Shown here: positions 26,792-35,828 of the stretch, piece after piece
Position numbering within the stretch: the stretch's first letter is position 1
Layout: each line of letters opens with the position of its first letter
NCBI RefSeq assembly: GCF_000526215.1
Contig: NZ_JAFQ01000004.1
Location: forward strand, 310,001 to 374,000
Direction: 5' to 3'
Source: Nocardia sp. BMG51109
GTDB lineage: Bacteria; Actinomycetota; Actinomycetes; Mycobacteriales; Mycobacteriaceae
DNA: 64,000 nt
Position numbers and translations under genes: made by a program
Notes under the pieces: generated by a model
What the model was told of the DNA's origin: nothing
The model's input: only the letters and a program-made list of their open reading frames with translations
Databases searched by the model: none

Positions 26792-28099
26792 GTGAGTTTC
26801 TGGCCCGCGCCCCATACCGACCATGCCGTGCACGCGACCGTCACCCTGCCCGGGTCGAAGTCCATCACCAACCGGGCATTGATCCTGGCCGCGCTCGCCG
26901 ACCGGCCCTCGACGATCACCGGCGCGCTGCGCAGCCGTGACACCAATCTGATGATCGCCGCCCTGCGGGCCATGGGTACCGAAATCACCGGCGACGCAGA
27001 TGTTCTCACGGTCACGCCCGCGGAGGGCCTGCACAACGCCACGATCGACTGCGGCCTGGCCGGCACCGTCATGCGGTTCCTGCCGCCGGTGGCGGCGCTG
27101 GCCCACGGCAACGTGGCGTTCTTCGGCGACGACCAGGCCCGGTTGCGCCCGCTGGCCACCGTCCTGAACGCGGTGCGACAGCTCGGGGTCGAGATCGAGG
27201 GCGATTCGCTGCCGTTCGTGGTGCACGGCACCGGCTCGCTGCGCGGCGGCCCGGTGACCATCGACGCGTCCGGCTCCTCCCAGTTCGTCTCCGGTCTGCT
27301 GCTGTCGGCGGCCCGCTTCGACGAGGGCGTGACGGTCCGGCACGAGGGCGCGCCGCTCCCCTCGCTGCCGCACATCGCGATGACCGTGCAGATGCTGGAG
27401 CAGGCCGGCGTGCAGGTGCGGGCGCCGAGCAGCCCGCGCGCCGAGCAGGTCTGGACGGTGGCGCCCGGCCCGATCCACGCCGTGGACTGGGAGGTGGAGC
27501 CGGACCTGTCCAACGCCACCCCGTTCCTGGCCGCGGCCGCGGTGACCGGCGGCGAGATGACCATCCCGCACTGGCCGTCGCTGACCACCCAGGCCGGCGA
27601 CATCATCCGGGAGATCCTGGTGCGCATGGGCGCCGAGACCCGCCGCTTCGACGGCCAGCTGACCGTCCGCGGCCCGGATCAGCTGGCGGGCATCGACATC
27701 GACCTGCACGACGTCGGCGAGCTCACCCCCACCGTCGCGGCGCTGGCGGCGCTGGCCGATTCGCCGTCGCGGCTGCGCGGCATCGCGCACCTGCGCGGCC
27801 ACGAGACCGACCGGCTCGCGGCGCTGTCCACCGAGATCAACCGGCTCGGCGGCAACGTCTCCGAAACCGAGGACGGATTGCACATCGAGCCCACCGCGCT
27901 GCGGGGCGGGGAATGGCACTCCTACGCCGACCACCGCATGGCCACCGCCGGCGCCATCCTCGGGCTGCGCGTGCCGGGCATCGAAATCGAGGACATCGGC
28001 ACCACCGCCAAGACGCTGCCGAATTTCGTGGACCTGTGGGACGCAATGCTTTCCGACGGCGAGGTGGAGGCCGGTACGGCGGCGGGAGCGGCGAGCTGA
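26792..28099 (+). CDS. aroA: 3-phosphoshikimate 1-carboxyvinyltransferase (EPSP synthase)
   Basis: The shikimate-pathway enzyme that joins phosphoenolpyruvate and shikimate-3-phosphate. Diagnostic segments are [45 protein letters not shown], the central [12 protein letters not shown] and the C-terminal [16 protein letters not shown] and [15 protein letters not shown]. Length 435 is normal. The GTG at 26792 follows GATAGAGG. The last bases overlap the proposed start of rsgA. Confidence 0.95.
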   Translation: MSFWPAPHTDHAVHATVTLPGSKSITNRALILAALADRPSTITGALRSRDTNLMIAALRAMGTEITGDADVLTVTPAEGLHNATIDCGLAGTVMRFLPPVAALAHGNVAFFGDDQARLRPLATVLNAVRQLGVEIEGDSLPFVVHGTGSLRGGPVTIDASGSSQFVSGLLLSAARFDEGVTVRHEGAPLPSLPHIAMTVQMLEQAGVQVRAPSSPRAEQVWTVAPGPIHAVDWEVEPDLSNATPFLAAAAVTGGEMTIPHWPSLTTQAGDIIREILVRMGAETRRFDGQLTVRGPDQLAGIDIDLHDVGELTPTVAALAALADSPSRLRGIAHLRGHETDRLAALSTEINRLGGNVSETEDGLHIEPTALRGGEWHSYADHRMATAGAILGLRVPGIEIEDIGTTAKTLPNFVDLWDAMLSDGEVEAGTAAGAAS

Positions 28100-29097
28100 G
28101 ACGCCGCGAGTACGACGAGTCCGATGTCCGGGTGCGCCCGGGCAGAGGCTCGCGTCCTCGCACCAAGACCCGGCCCGAGCACCGGGACGCGGAGGCGGCC
28201 ATGGTCACCGCCGTCGACCGCGGGCGATGGAGCTGCGTGCTGGGCGGCGACCCGCGCCGGCGGATCGTCGCGATGCGGGCCCGCGAGCTGGGCCGCACCC
28301 CGATCGTCGTCGGCGATCAGGTGGACGTGGTGGGCGATCTGTCCGGCAAGCCGGACAGCCTGGCGCGGATCGTGCGGGTGACCGAACGGCGAACGGTGTT
28401 GCGGCGCACCGCCGATGACACCGACCCGTTCGAGCGGGTGGTGGTGGCCAATGCCGAGCTGCTGTTCGTCGTGGTCGCGCTGGCCGACCCGCCACCGCGC
28501 ACCGGCTTCGTGGAGCGCGCCATGGCCGCGGCGTACGCCGGTGGGCTGGAACCGGTTCTGTGCCTGACCAAACGCGATCTGGCCGCCGAGTCCGAATTCG
28601 CTTCGGAATTCGAGGATCTGGGCCTGACCATCGTCTACGGCGGCCGCGACGACCCGCTGGAGCCGATCGAGTCGATGCTGCGCGACCAACTCAGCTGCCT
28701 GCTCGGCCACTCCGGTGTCGGCAAGTCGACGTTGGTGAATCGTCTTGTCCCGGAAGCGGAACGGGCCGTCGGCGAGGTCTCCGGGGTCGGCAAGGGCCGG
28801 CACACCTCCACCCAGTCGGTGGCGCTGCCGCTGCCCGACGGCGGCTGGGTCATCGATACCCCGGGAATCCGCTCGTTCGGTCTCGCGCACATCACTCCCG
28901 ACGACGTCATCCAGGCCTTCGACGATCTCGCCGAGGCCATCGAGGACTGCCCCCGCGGCTGCACCCACCTGGGCCCGCCCGCCGACCCGGAGTGCACCCT
29001 CGACGAGCTGCCCGGCAAGCAGCGCCGCGTGGCCGCCATCCGCCGGCTGCTCGTCGCGCTGAAGTCCAACGACCCGTGGGTCCTCGGCAATACCTAG
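28096..29097 (+). CDS. rsgA: ribosome small-subunit-dependent GTPase RsgA
   Basis: A circularly permuted GTPase acting in 30S subunit maturation. It has an OB-fold N-terminal part, G4 LTKRDLA before G1 ([15 protein letters not shown]), G3 [10 protein letters not shown], and a C-terminal zinc-knuckle ([17 protein letters not shown]). The conserved N-terminus [19 protein letters not shown] is encoded downstream of the aroA stop with no ATG, GTG or TTG in frame before it. CTG at 28096 overlaps the aroA stop codon (CTGA) and follows GGGAG by seven bases. The first conventional start is GTG 28132, which would remove the conserved N-terminus. Confidence 0.93.
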   Translation: MRRREYDESDVRVRPGRGSRPRTKTRPEHRDAEAAMVTAVDRGRWSCVLGGDPRRRIVAMRARELGRTPIVVGDQVDVVGDLSGKPDSLARIVRVTERRTVLRRTADDTDPFERVVVANAELLFVVVALADPPPRTGFVERAMAAAYAGGLEPVLCLTKRDLAAESEFASEFEDLGLTIVYGGRDDPLEPIESMLRDQLSCLLGHSGVGKSTLVNRLVPEAERAVGEVSGVGKGRHTSTQSVALPLPDGGWVIDTPGIRSFGLAHITPDDVIQAFDDLAEAIEDCPRGCTHLGPPADPECTLDELPGKQRRVAAIRRLLVALKSNDPWVLGNT

Positions 29098-29185
29098 ATC
29101 TTTTGTCCCGACGACGAACCGCCGCCCAGCTCGGGTGCAACCGAATCACTGGGCGATCACAAGGGGCCACCGATACGCTCGGCCG

Positions 29186-29635
29186 GTGCCGAACGATCCG
29201 TACGCGCCCGACCCCCATGGGGGTCCGCAGCACCAGGTCCCGCAGCCCCCGCCGATGCGGCAACCGCCGTACCCGGACCAATTCGGGCAGCCCCCGAATC
29301 AGCCGCCTCAGTTCGGCTACGGCCCGCCGCAACCCTGGCAACAGCACGTGCCCTACGGTCCCGCGGTGCCCGCCAAGGGATTCGGATTCGCCGTAGTCGC
29401 GCTCATCCTCGGAGCCGCCGCGGCGGTCGTCCCCCTTCTCCCGAACCTCCCCAACGCCCTGACCGACTACCGCCAGTACCTCGTGTACGTCATCGCGCTA
29501 CCCGGCCTGGCCCTCGGCATCCTCGCCTGCACAGGCCCCCGAAAAGGCAAGCCACTGGCAATAATCGGCGCAATCCTGTCCATCCTCGCCCTGGCAGTCT
29601 GGACCGCGGCCAAGCTCCTCGGCATCCCCACGTGA
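29186..29635 (+). CDS. proline-rich small membrane protein
   Basis: A 149-residue protein with a Pro/Gln/Gly-rich cytoplasmic N-terminal half (VPQPPPMRQPPYPDQFG) and two to three hydrophobic helices (FAVVALILGAAAAVVPLLP, VIALPGLALGILAC, AIIGAILSILALAVWTAA). It is a DUF4190-like architecture common in actinobacteria, without an assigned function. The GTG at 29186 begins MPNDPYAPDPHGG; an in-frame ATG lies at 29135. Confidence 0.65.
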   Translation: MPNDPYAPDPHGGPQHQVPQPPPMRQPPYPDQFGQPPNQPPQFGYGPPQPWQQHVPYGPAVPAKGFGFAVVALILGAAAAVVPLLPNLPNALTDYRQYLVYVIALPGLALGILACTGPRKGKPLAIIGAILSILALAVWTAAKLLGIPT

Positions 29636-29739
29636 GACCCGCGCCGCCGACGGTGTCACTACGTCGCCGGAAACGCCGAAATCCCCGCTCGGTAGCACAT
29701 CGGTGTAATCAGGGCTCAACTCGCTCGTACCATGGCGGC

Positions 29740-30579
29740 ATGCCTGTCGTACCGGTCCGCATCGCCGGGACCACGGTGGACATCGCGGTGCCGTCCGGGC
29801 CGGGCGTTACCGGGATCAGTATGGCGGGGTTCCGTGGCCGGGCGGATGGCCTCATCGATCTTCGGATGGTCCCGTACCCGGCACTCACGGTGTTCATCGA
29901 TTTCGGCGACGCACTGCTCACCGACGACGCCGGCGGCGAACGAAGGCGCGGCAGCGTCGTCGTCGGCATGGCGCCGGACAGCGTTTTCCGAGGATGCGGG
30001 CGGGATATCGACCTTCTCCAGTTACGGCTGTCACCCCCGGTCGCGCACGCCGCGTTGGGCGCCTGTTCGGAGTTGGGCGGGACGGTGGTCGCCCTCGAGG
30101 ATCTCTGGGGCCGCGACGCCGGGCGAATCCGGGAGCGACTGCACGCGGCCGGGTCGTGGGACGAGCGGTTCACGATCGCACAGGCGGCGATAGCTCGGCG
30201 AGGGGCGTCAGGCCGAGCGGTGGATCCGGAGGTCGCCTTCGCCTGGCGCCGAATGGCGATGAGCCGCGGACGGATTCGGGTCGAGCACCTGGCGGCCGAG
30301 GTGGGCTGGAGCCGTAAGCGGCTGTGGTCCCGGTTCGGGTCCCAGATCGGTCTCACGCCCAAACGCGCTGCGACGCTGATCCGATTCGACCACGCGGCGC
30401 ACCGCCTCGCCGCGGGGCACAGCGCCGCCCTGGTGGCGACGGATTGTGGCTTTGTCGATCAGTCCCACCTGAACCGGGACGTCATGGCCTTCGCCGGGAT
30501 GACGCCTACGGCCGTGGCCTGTGCGCCGTGGCTCGACGTCGACGATGTCGCGTGGCCGGCCACGAACCCCGGATTGTGA
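29740..30579 (+). CDS. AraC family transcriptional regulator
   Basis: A 279-residue regulator. The C-terminal ~100 residues form the double helix-turn-helix of AraC/XylS proteins (GRIRVEHLAAEVGWSRKRLWSRF and ALVATDCGFVDQSHLNRDVMAFAGMTPTA). The N-terminal domain would sense a ligand. It lies 60 bp upstream of the esterase gene on the same strand, which it may control. The ATG at 29740 begins MPVVPVRIAG. Confidence 0.82.
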   Translation: MPVVPVRIAGTTVDIAVPSGPGVTGISMAGFRGRADGLIDLRMVPYPALTVFIDFGDALLTDDAGGERRRGSVVVGMAPDSVFRGCGRDIDLLQLRLSPPVAHAALGACSELGGTVVALEDLWGRDAGRIRERLHAAGSWDERFTIAQAAIARRGASGRAVDPEVAFAWRRMAMSRGRIRVEHLAAEVGWSRKRLWSRFGSQIGLTPKRAATLIRFDHAAHRLAAGHSAALVATDCGFVDQSHLNRDVMAFAGMTPTAVACAPWLDVDDVAWPATNPGL

Positions 30580-30639
30580 CTCGACGCTCGCGGCACCGGG
30601 CGGAACATTTCTCCAAGACACCCGTTCGCACGTCGGCGC

Positions 30640-31647
30640 ATGCTGACGGCCATGTTGACGAAGGGCAAGGCTCCACTGGGCACCCGCCTCCTGAAGGACA
30701 CCCGGGACTGGGAGGCATGCACCGACGACGAGCTGATCGCCGCACGGGACAAGGCGAATCGCATGGCATCGTCGCGCGCCGCACGGATCATCACCGGCCG
30801 GCCGGACCGTGGCGCCCGCATCGAGAACACCACGATCGACCTTCCGGGCCGCCGCCCGATGGTGCGCGTGCACCGCCCGAAGGACGCGAATCGGCCACTG
30901 CCCCTGATCGTCTCGTTTCACGGTGGCGGTTTCGTCGCGGGCACCGCCGCCCAGAACGACTGGCTCAACAGCCATCTCGCGGCCCGCTGCCCGGCCGTGG
31001 TAGTAGCGGTCGAATACCGCCTCGCCCCGGAACATCCGCTGCCCCAACCGATCGAGGACGGCTACGACACGCTCGTCCGGCTGGTCGACGACGCCGTGGG
31101 GTGGGGCATCGACCCCGCCGCTGTCGCGGTCATGGGCGAGAGCGCCGGCGGCATGATCGCCGCGCTCCTGGCGCTGCGTGCCCGCACCGACGGCCCCGCC
31201 CTGCACGCCCAAGTCCTGAACTACCCGAGCACCGACTGGACCGACACCCTCACCGACTACCCGTCGATGACGGAGAACGCCGACAACCCCACACTTTCGC
31301 TGTCCCGGTTGCAGGTGTCCCGCAGGGTGAGCCTGCCGCCGGATCTCGACTCGCGCACCGTGTCCCCGGTGAAGTTCGACGATCTCTCCGATCTGCCACC
31401 GGCCCTGGTGATCACCGCCGCGCTGGATCCCTTGGCCGACCACGGACGCCGGTACGCCGAGCGCCTCCGCCAGGACGGCACCGAAGCCCACCTGACCTGC
31501 TACCCGAACGCCACCCACACCTTCCTCAGCACCCCCGGCGTGGTTCCGGCCGCCCGGCCGGCCCGCCGCGAGGTCCTCACCTTCCTGCGCGGTCATCTCC
31601 ACCCGGTTCCCCGGAAGCAACCGGGCCATGCGAGACACCACGGGTGA
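30640..31647 (+). CDS. alpha/beta hydrolase, HSL-family esterase
   Basis: A 335-residue esterase/lipase of the hormone-sensitive lipase family. The oxyanion hole is HGGGFVAG, the nucleophile elbow GESAGGMIAALLA, and catalytic Asp and His lie in ITAALDPLADHG and YPNATHTFLS. Natural substrates are usually short-chain acyl esters. The N-terminus (MLTAMLTKGKAPLG) offers two ATGs; no strong ribosome site decides between them. It is probably co-regulated with the upstream AraC gene. Confidence 0.82.
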   Translation: MLTAMLTKGKAPLGTRLLKDTRDWEACTDDELIAARDKANRMASSRAARIITGRPDRGARIENTTIDLPGRRPMVRVHRPKDANRPLPLIVSFHGGGFVAGTAAQNDWLNSHLAARCPAVVVAVEYRLAPEHPLPQPIEDGYDTLVRLVDDAVGWGIDPAAVAVMGESAGGMIAALLALRARTDGPALHAQVLNYPSTDWTDTLTDYPSMTENADNPTLSLSRLQVSRRVSLPPDLDSRTVSPVKFDDLSDLPPALVITAALDPLADHGRRYAERLRQDGTEAHLTCYPNATHTFLSTPGVVPAARPARREVLTFLRGHLHPVPRKQPGHARHHG

Positions 31648-31718
31648 CATCACCCCGAACCGTACTGCCGCCAAGGCGATTACGGCGTCACCGGAGGTCT
31701 GGGGCAACTGTGCCGATC

Positions 31719-33134
31719 TCAACCCGCCGGAATGCAGCCGGTCGCCATTTCCCGGAAGTCGAGCGGGCTCGCCTCGAGATGCCGGCCTCGGGGGGTGTCA
31801 TCGACGAGTTCGCCACGGTCGACGACCACATGCCCGCCGACGAGCACGGTGGTGGGCCGGCCCGTCAATGCCATGCCCTCGTAGGGCGTGTAATCCGTTG
31901 CCTGGTGCAGTTGGCCGACGCCGGCCGTCCACCGGGCCTGTGGGTCCCAGATGGCGACATCCGCGTCGGCGCCGGGCATGAGCGACCCTTTGCGCGGGTA
32001 CAGGCCGTTCGTCCGGGCCGGATTGGTGGCGCTCAGCTGCACGAACCGGCTGGCGGACAGGCCGCGGTCGTGCACGTACCGCGAGAAGATCACGGGCAGC
32101 CGGGTTTCCACGCCCGGAAGGCCGTTCGGCATATGTCGCACATCGTGGCGATGTACCTGCTTCTGGTCCAGGTCGTAGCAGCAGTGATCGGATCCGAGGG
32201 TGGTGATGTGCCCCGTGAACAGATGCTCGCCGAGCGCCTCGACCGCCTCGGCGGACCGCAGCGGCGGGCAGCACACGAACCTCTCGGGCCCCTCGCCGGT
32301 GTAGGCACCGTCGCCGAGCACGAGATGATGCGCCACCGATTCCGTGAATGCGACCAGGCCGCGCTTGCGCGCGTCGGCCACCAGTTCCACCGCCTCCGCG
32401 GTCGACTGATGCACGAAATAGACCGGCGCATTCTGGGATTCGGCGATCGCCAGAATCTCCGCGACCGCGGCGGTCTCCGCGATCTCGGGCCGTGTGCATG
32501 CCATGTGCGCGGCGTCGACGCCGGCCGCCTCCGCCGCCCGGGTCTGCGCGTCGACGATGATGGCGTCGGACTCGCAGTGGATGATCACCATGCCGCCGAG
32601 ATCGCGGGTGGCCTGCATCGTGCGCAGGATGGTGTGCGCGTTGGCCATGCTCTCGCCCGCATAGGTGGTGAACATCTTGATCGTTCGAATACCACTGTCC
32701 GCCATGGTCTTCAGCTGATCTGCCGTGGTGTCGTCCCATTCGACGACGCACCCGTGCAGCGCGGAGTCGCACAGCCCCTCGCCGGCCTTGGCTCGCTGCG
32801 CGACGGCCGCGTCGAGCGGGCGTCGGCCGGGACGGGGAATCGCGAAGTCGACGATCGTGGTGGTGCCGCCGAAGACGGCCGCCGTCGTGCACTCCGCGTA
32901 GGAGTCCAGCGAGGTGAACTCACCGGAGGTGAATCCCACATGGCAGTGCGGGTCGACCCCGCCGGGCAGCACGAGCCGGTCGGTGGCATCGACGGTCCGA
33001 ATGGCCGGATCCGGCACGGCGGCACCGGGTTTCAGGAGAGCCGCTATCTTCCCGTCTCGTATCAGCACATCCGCCGGGCCATTCCACGACGCCTCGACCA
33101 CCGTGCCGCCGCGAATCACCACCGGCGCGTTCAT
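31719..33134 (-). CDS. hydantoinase/dihydropyrimidinase-type amidohydrolase
   Basis: A 471-residue cyclic amidohydrolase that opens hydantoin or dihydropyrimidine-like rings. The metal-binding start is GGVDPHCHVGF (Cys where D-hydantoinases have Thr), the lysine expected to be carboxylated is in GIRTIKMFTTYAG, and further metal ligands are in IIHCESD, VYFVHQSTAE and TLGSDHCCYD. The C-terminal MPGADADVAIWDP closes the beta-sandwich. It is the last gene of a four-gene minus-strand operon, sharing ATGA with the preceding gene. The actual ring substrate is unknown, as no carbamoylase gene accompanies it. Confidence 0.85.
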   Translation of the reverse strand: MNAPVVIRGGTVVEASWNGPADVLIRDGKIAALLKPGAAVPDPAIRTVDATDRLVLPGGVDPHCHVGFTSGEFTSLDSYAECTTAAVFGGTTTIVDFAIPRPGRRPLDAAVAQRAKAGEGLCDSALHGCVVEWDDTTADQLKTMADSGIRTIKMFTTYAGESMANAHTILRTMQATRDLGGMVIIHCESDAIIVDAQTRAAEAAGVDAAHMACTRPEIAETAAVAEILAIAESQNAPVYFVHQSTAEAVELVADARKRGLVAFTESVAHHLVLGDGAYTGEGPERFVCCPPLRSAEAVEALGEHLFTGHITTLGSDHCCYDLDQKQVHRHDVRHMPNGLPGVETRLPVIFSRYVHDRGLSASRFVQLSATNPARTNGLYPRKGSLMPGADADVAIWDPQARWTAGVGQLHQATDYTPYEGMALTGRPTTVLVGGHVVVDRGELVDDTPRGRHLEASPLDFREMATGCIPAG

Positions 33135-33517
33135 GCGATCGCCTTTCCGTACGCGATCCAGCCACCGCGGTCGCTGATATCCGACACTCCCGGCAGGCCC
33201 AGCGACTCCTCGCGCATCTTCATCGATAGCGAGCCGGAACCGTCGTCGAGTTCGATGACGGTCAGCTCCAATTCCGAGGGCTCCCGCGGCAACAGCTTCT
33301 CCCGCAGCACCTCGTACGACACCTCGTACACCTCGCCCGGTACCGAGACACCGCCGGACGCAACGGGATACAGGCCCGGAAACTCGTCGCGGACCGTGTA
33401 GAAGCGATACCGCGGGGCGGTCTTCACCTCGCCGATCAGCCGGGCGCCCGCGAGCGCGTCGTTCAAACTGCCACCGGACAGCGCCTGCCCGTTGACGAAC
33501 ATGCGGACGGTAGTCAT
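33131..33517 (-). CDS. allophanate-hydrolase C-terminal-domain-like protein
   Basis: A 128-residue stand-alone protein resembling the C-terminal domain of allophanate hydrolase (AtzF), a gamma-glutamylcyclotransferase-type fold. Recognisable are MTTVRMFVNGQALSGGSLND, PRYRFYTVRDEFPGL, and VSVPGEVYEVSYEVLREKLL. In AtzF that domain completes breakdown of N-carboxycarbamate; here it may act on a ureido or carbamoyl product of the hydantoinase. The ATG at 33517 follows GGAG. It is overlapped at both ends by its operon partners (4 bp each). Confidence 0.72.
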   Translation of the reverse strand: MTTVRMFVNGQALSGGSLNDALAGARLIGEVKTAPRYRFYTVRDEFPGLYPVASGGVSVPGEVYEVSYEVLREKLLPREPSELELTVIELDDGSGSLSMKMREESLGLPGVSDISDRGGWIAYGKAIA

Positions 33518-34689
33518 AGCGGTTCTCCTTGGAGTCGGTCGGCGCGGGAAGCGGCGGTGAGGCGGCCGGGCCCGAATTCTGTGACGTCGAGAGCGGGCTC
33601 TTCCCCGCACACCAGCGCCCCGAGGACGTCGGCCCAGACCGGCGCGAAGGTGAACGAGTACGTACCACCCGCCACGAACATTCCTGGTGCGCAGTCCAAT
33701 TCACCGATGATCGGCATCTCGTCCGATGTCGTGATCACGGGGCCGGTCCACGCCGCCCCGATCGGGTGCTCGGCCAGCGCGGGCAGCAGCCGCGACACCT
33801 GCGCCAGGTTGCCGGTGATACTCGCGGCATTCACCGGAGCCGGCCGCTCGGGGTCGAACGACCCGCCCGGCCAACCACCGCCGATGACGATTCGGTCCCG
33901 CCGGTCCTGTTTGACCGAAATACCCTCCGCGACATGCTGTACCAGATACGGAAGCGTTCCGGGCGCCGCGGTGGTCGAATGCATCTGCAGCGCTGCCGGG
34001 CGCACGTTCACCTCGGCGCCGGCAAGGCGGGCGACCTCGGCCATCCACGGCCCCGCCGCGTTGACAACGCTGGGCGCACTCCAGGATTCGAATCCGGAAC
34101 TTACGAGCCAGGTGTCGGCGACGCGCTCGATACCCGTCACTCGGGTGTACGGATGCAGTTCGGCACCGGCGGCGACCGCCGCCGACAGCACGGCGGGTGC
34201 CGCCAGGTGCGGTTCGGCGTACCCGTCCAGTCCGCACCAGGTGGCCGCCCGCACGGTCCGGCCCAGCAGCGGCAGCTCGCGTCGTGCGGTCTCGCCGTCG
34301 ACGACCTCCGAGGCGATGCCCGCCGCGGCTTCCCACCCGTGCTTTTCCCGCAGCGCGGCAACCTGGGCGTCGGTTTCGGCGACCATGAATCCGCCGCACC
34401 GCACCAGACCGAGATCCGGACCGACATTCTCGGCCAGCTCGTCCCAGAGCCGGCTCGCCTCCTTCTGGAAAGGGACGAGCCTGCGCACATCCACGGGCAC
34501 GTCCTGACCGGGCCTGCGGGTATGGATCGTCTGGATGTGCAGGTTGCCGGCCGTCGCGGCGGAACCCTGGGTATTGGGCGCGGATCGGTCGAGGATCGTC
34601 ACGCGCCGACCGGCCTGCGCGAGGCGCAGCGCGGTCACCGCGCCGACCAGCCCCGCCCCGATCACGACTACATCGGTCGTTCTAGGCAT
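33514..34689 (-). CDS. FAD-dependent amine/amino-acid oxidase (DAO family)
   Basis: A 391-residue flavoenzyme. The FAD-binding beta-alpha-beta motif is VVVIGAGLVGAVTALRLAQ, with NAAGPWMAEVARLAG and the C-terminal GMFVAGGTYSFTFAPVW. It resembles glycine/sarcosine oxidase-like and D-amino-acid dehydrogenase-like proteins. Within the operon it would oxidise an amine made by the hydantoinase/AH_C steps, or one feeding into the aldolase. It overlaps the aldolase gene by 8 bp and the AH_C gene by 4 bp. Confidence 0.82.
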   Translation of the reverse strand: MPRTTDVVVIGAGLVGAVTALRLAQAGRRVTILDRSAPNTQGSAATAGNLHIQTIHTRRPGQDVPVDVRRLVPFQKEASRLWDELAENVGPDLGLVRCGGFMVAETDAQVAALREKHGWEAAAGIASEVVDGETARRELPLLGRTVRAATWCGLDGYAEPHLAAPAVLSAAVAAGAELHPYTRVTGIERVADTWLVSSGFESWSAPSVVNAAGPWMAEVARLAGAEVNVRPAALQMHSTTAAPGTLPYLVQHVAEGISVKQDRRDRIVIGGGWPGGSFDPERPAPVNAASITGNLAQVSRLLPALAEHPIGAAWTGPVITTSDEMPIIGELDCAPGMFVAGGTYSFTFAPVWADVLGALVCGEEPALDVTEFGPGRLTAASRADRLQGEPL

Positions 34690-35626
34690 CGACGGCCCCG
34701 GCCGCCTCGGCGATCCCCGACTCGGCGACGACGCGTTCCAGTGCGGCGCCGTCGCCGCCGAAGGGCAGGAGCGGAGGCCGGACGTGCCCGCCGGGCTGGC
34801 CGAGTATCGACATGACGGCCTTCAGCTGAGGTATGGGTGACGCGAAGACTCCGCTGTAGTCCGGGCGAATCAGCTTGCCCGACAACGACTGATACCGGTC
34901 CGCCCACATCGCCGCCGCGTCCCGATCACCGCCGAGCGCCGCCCGGTAGTACGGGACCGCGAACGGCGCGCCGACGCCGCCGCCGTCGATATTGCCGTCC
35001 CCGCCGAGGTTCCGGAGCACCGCCAGGCCGCGCCGGTGCAGGAAGCTGCCGAACACTCGGACCTCGGACGACAGCTGTTCGACCGTGTCGAGCATGCCGA
35101 GCCAGTTCCCGGTGCTGTCCTTGATCGCCACCACTCGGTCGAGTTCGGCCAGCCGGCGCAACAACCCGGGCGTGGCCCCCATGTCTACGGCGACGCCGCG
35201 CGGCCAGTTGTACACCATGAACGGAAGGCTCGTCGCCGAGGAAACGTCCCGGTAGTACGCCACGATCTCGTCCGGGGACGGATGCACGTACGGCGGCGGG
35301 GTGGCCAGCACGCCGTCCGCGCCGATCCGTTCGGCGTGCCGGGCGAGGGCGACGGCCTCGTCCGGCGTATACGCGGTGACGCCGACCACCACGGGGAAGC
35401 GCCCGGCCACGGCCTCGACGGCGATCCGCGCGACCTCGCGGCGCTCCTCGGGACTTTGGCTGAACCATTCTCCGGTGCTGCCGTTGATCAGGACCCCGTT
35501 CACACGGTGCCGGGCGTACAACTCCATCAGCGCCGCCAGCGCGGACTCGTCGAGCGCGCCGTCCGGTGCGAACGGTGTGGGAGCCGCCGGCCAGTAGCCG
35601 GACCACTCAACATCATGTCGATTCAT
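34682..35626 (-). CDS. dihydrodipicolinate synthase/N-acetylneuraminate lyase family aldolase
   Basis: A 314-residue class I aldolase or dehydratase of the DapA superfamily. The Schiff-base lysine is in VVAIKDSTGN, the catalytic tyrosine in FMVYNWP, and the carboxylate-binding motif is NGSTGEWF. It is not the biosynthetic DapA by context: it heads a catabolic operon with an oxidase and a hydantoinase. Members of such operons often act on keto-acids from hydroxyproline or sugar acids. The LacI operator lies 38 bp upstream. Confidence 0.85.
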   Translation of the reverse strand: MNRHDVEWSGYWPAAPTPFAPDGALDESALAALMELYARHRVNGVLINGSTGEWFSQSPEERREVARIAVEAVAGRFPVVVGVTAYTPDEAVALARHAERIGADGVLATPPPYVHPSPDEIVAYYRDVSSATSLPFMVYNWPRGVAVDMGATPGLLRRLAELDRVVAIKDSTGNWLGMLDTVEQLSSEVRVFGSFLHRRGLAVLRNLGGDGNIDGGGVGAPFAVPYYRAALGGDRDAAAMWADRYQSLSGKLIRPDYSGVFASPIPQLKAVMSILGQPGGHVRPPLLPFGGDGAALERVVAESGIAEAAGAVDA

Positions 35627-35663
35627 GGAAGCCTTCTCGCGAGGAGCAAGTAACTGCTTTAAT

Positions 35664-35683
35664 GTATGGGATCGATCCCATAC
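35664..35683. promoter_or_regulatory. LacI-type operator, 20-bp perfect palindrome
   Basis: GTATGGGATCGATCCCATAC is a perfect palindrome with a central CG, in the intergenic region between the aldolase operon and the LacI gene. A closely related 16-bp element recurs at 36953 upstream of the ABC importer. Both fit binding by the LacI-family protein encoded next to it. Confidence 0.85.
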
Positions 35684-35828
35684 GTTGCCGAGTGGGAGAG
35701 GATTCAGTCAAGCCGGAAACAATCTCTTAACCCGAACGCGGCACCATTTCGCACCAGGCGACCCGGCCGCGAGACGACCGACGACGCAGCGATTCGCAGC
35801 CCGCCCGATCAGCCACAACCGAGGATTC

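Noticed and set aside
30324..33401. A 1025-codon open frame on the plus strand.
   Set aside because: It runs antisense to the hydantoinase gene and out of frame through the esterase; its composition is Arg/Pro/His-rich without any domain. A by-product of high GC.
31719..33704. An apparent 661-residue hydantoinase with a long N-terminal extension.
   Set aside because: The extension is an out-of-frame reading of the AH_C gene; the true start at 33134 overlaps that gene's stop.
34070..34110. A T-loop-like sequence resembling a tRNA end.
   Set aside because: It lies within the coding frame of the DAO-type oxidase, and no cloverleaf could be assembled.
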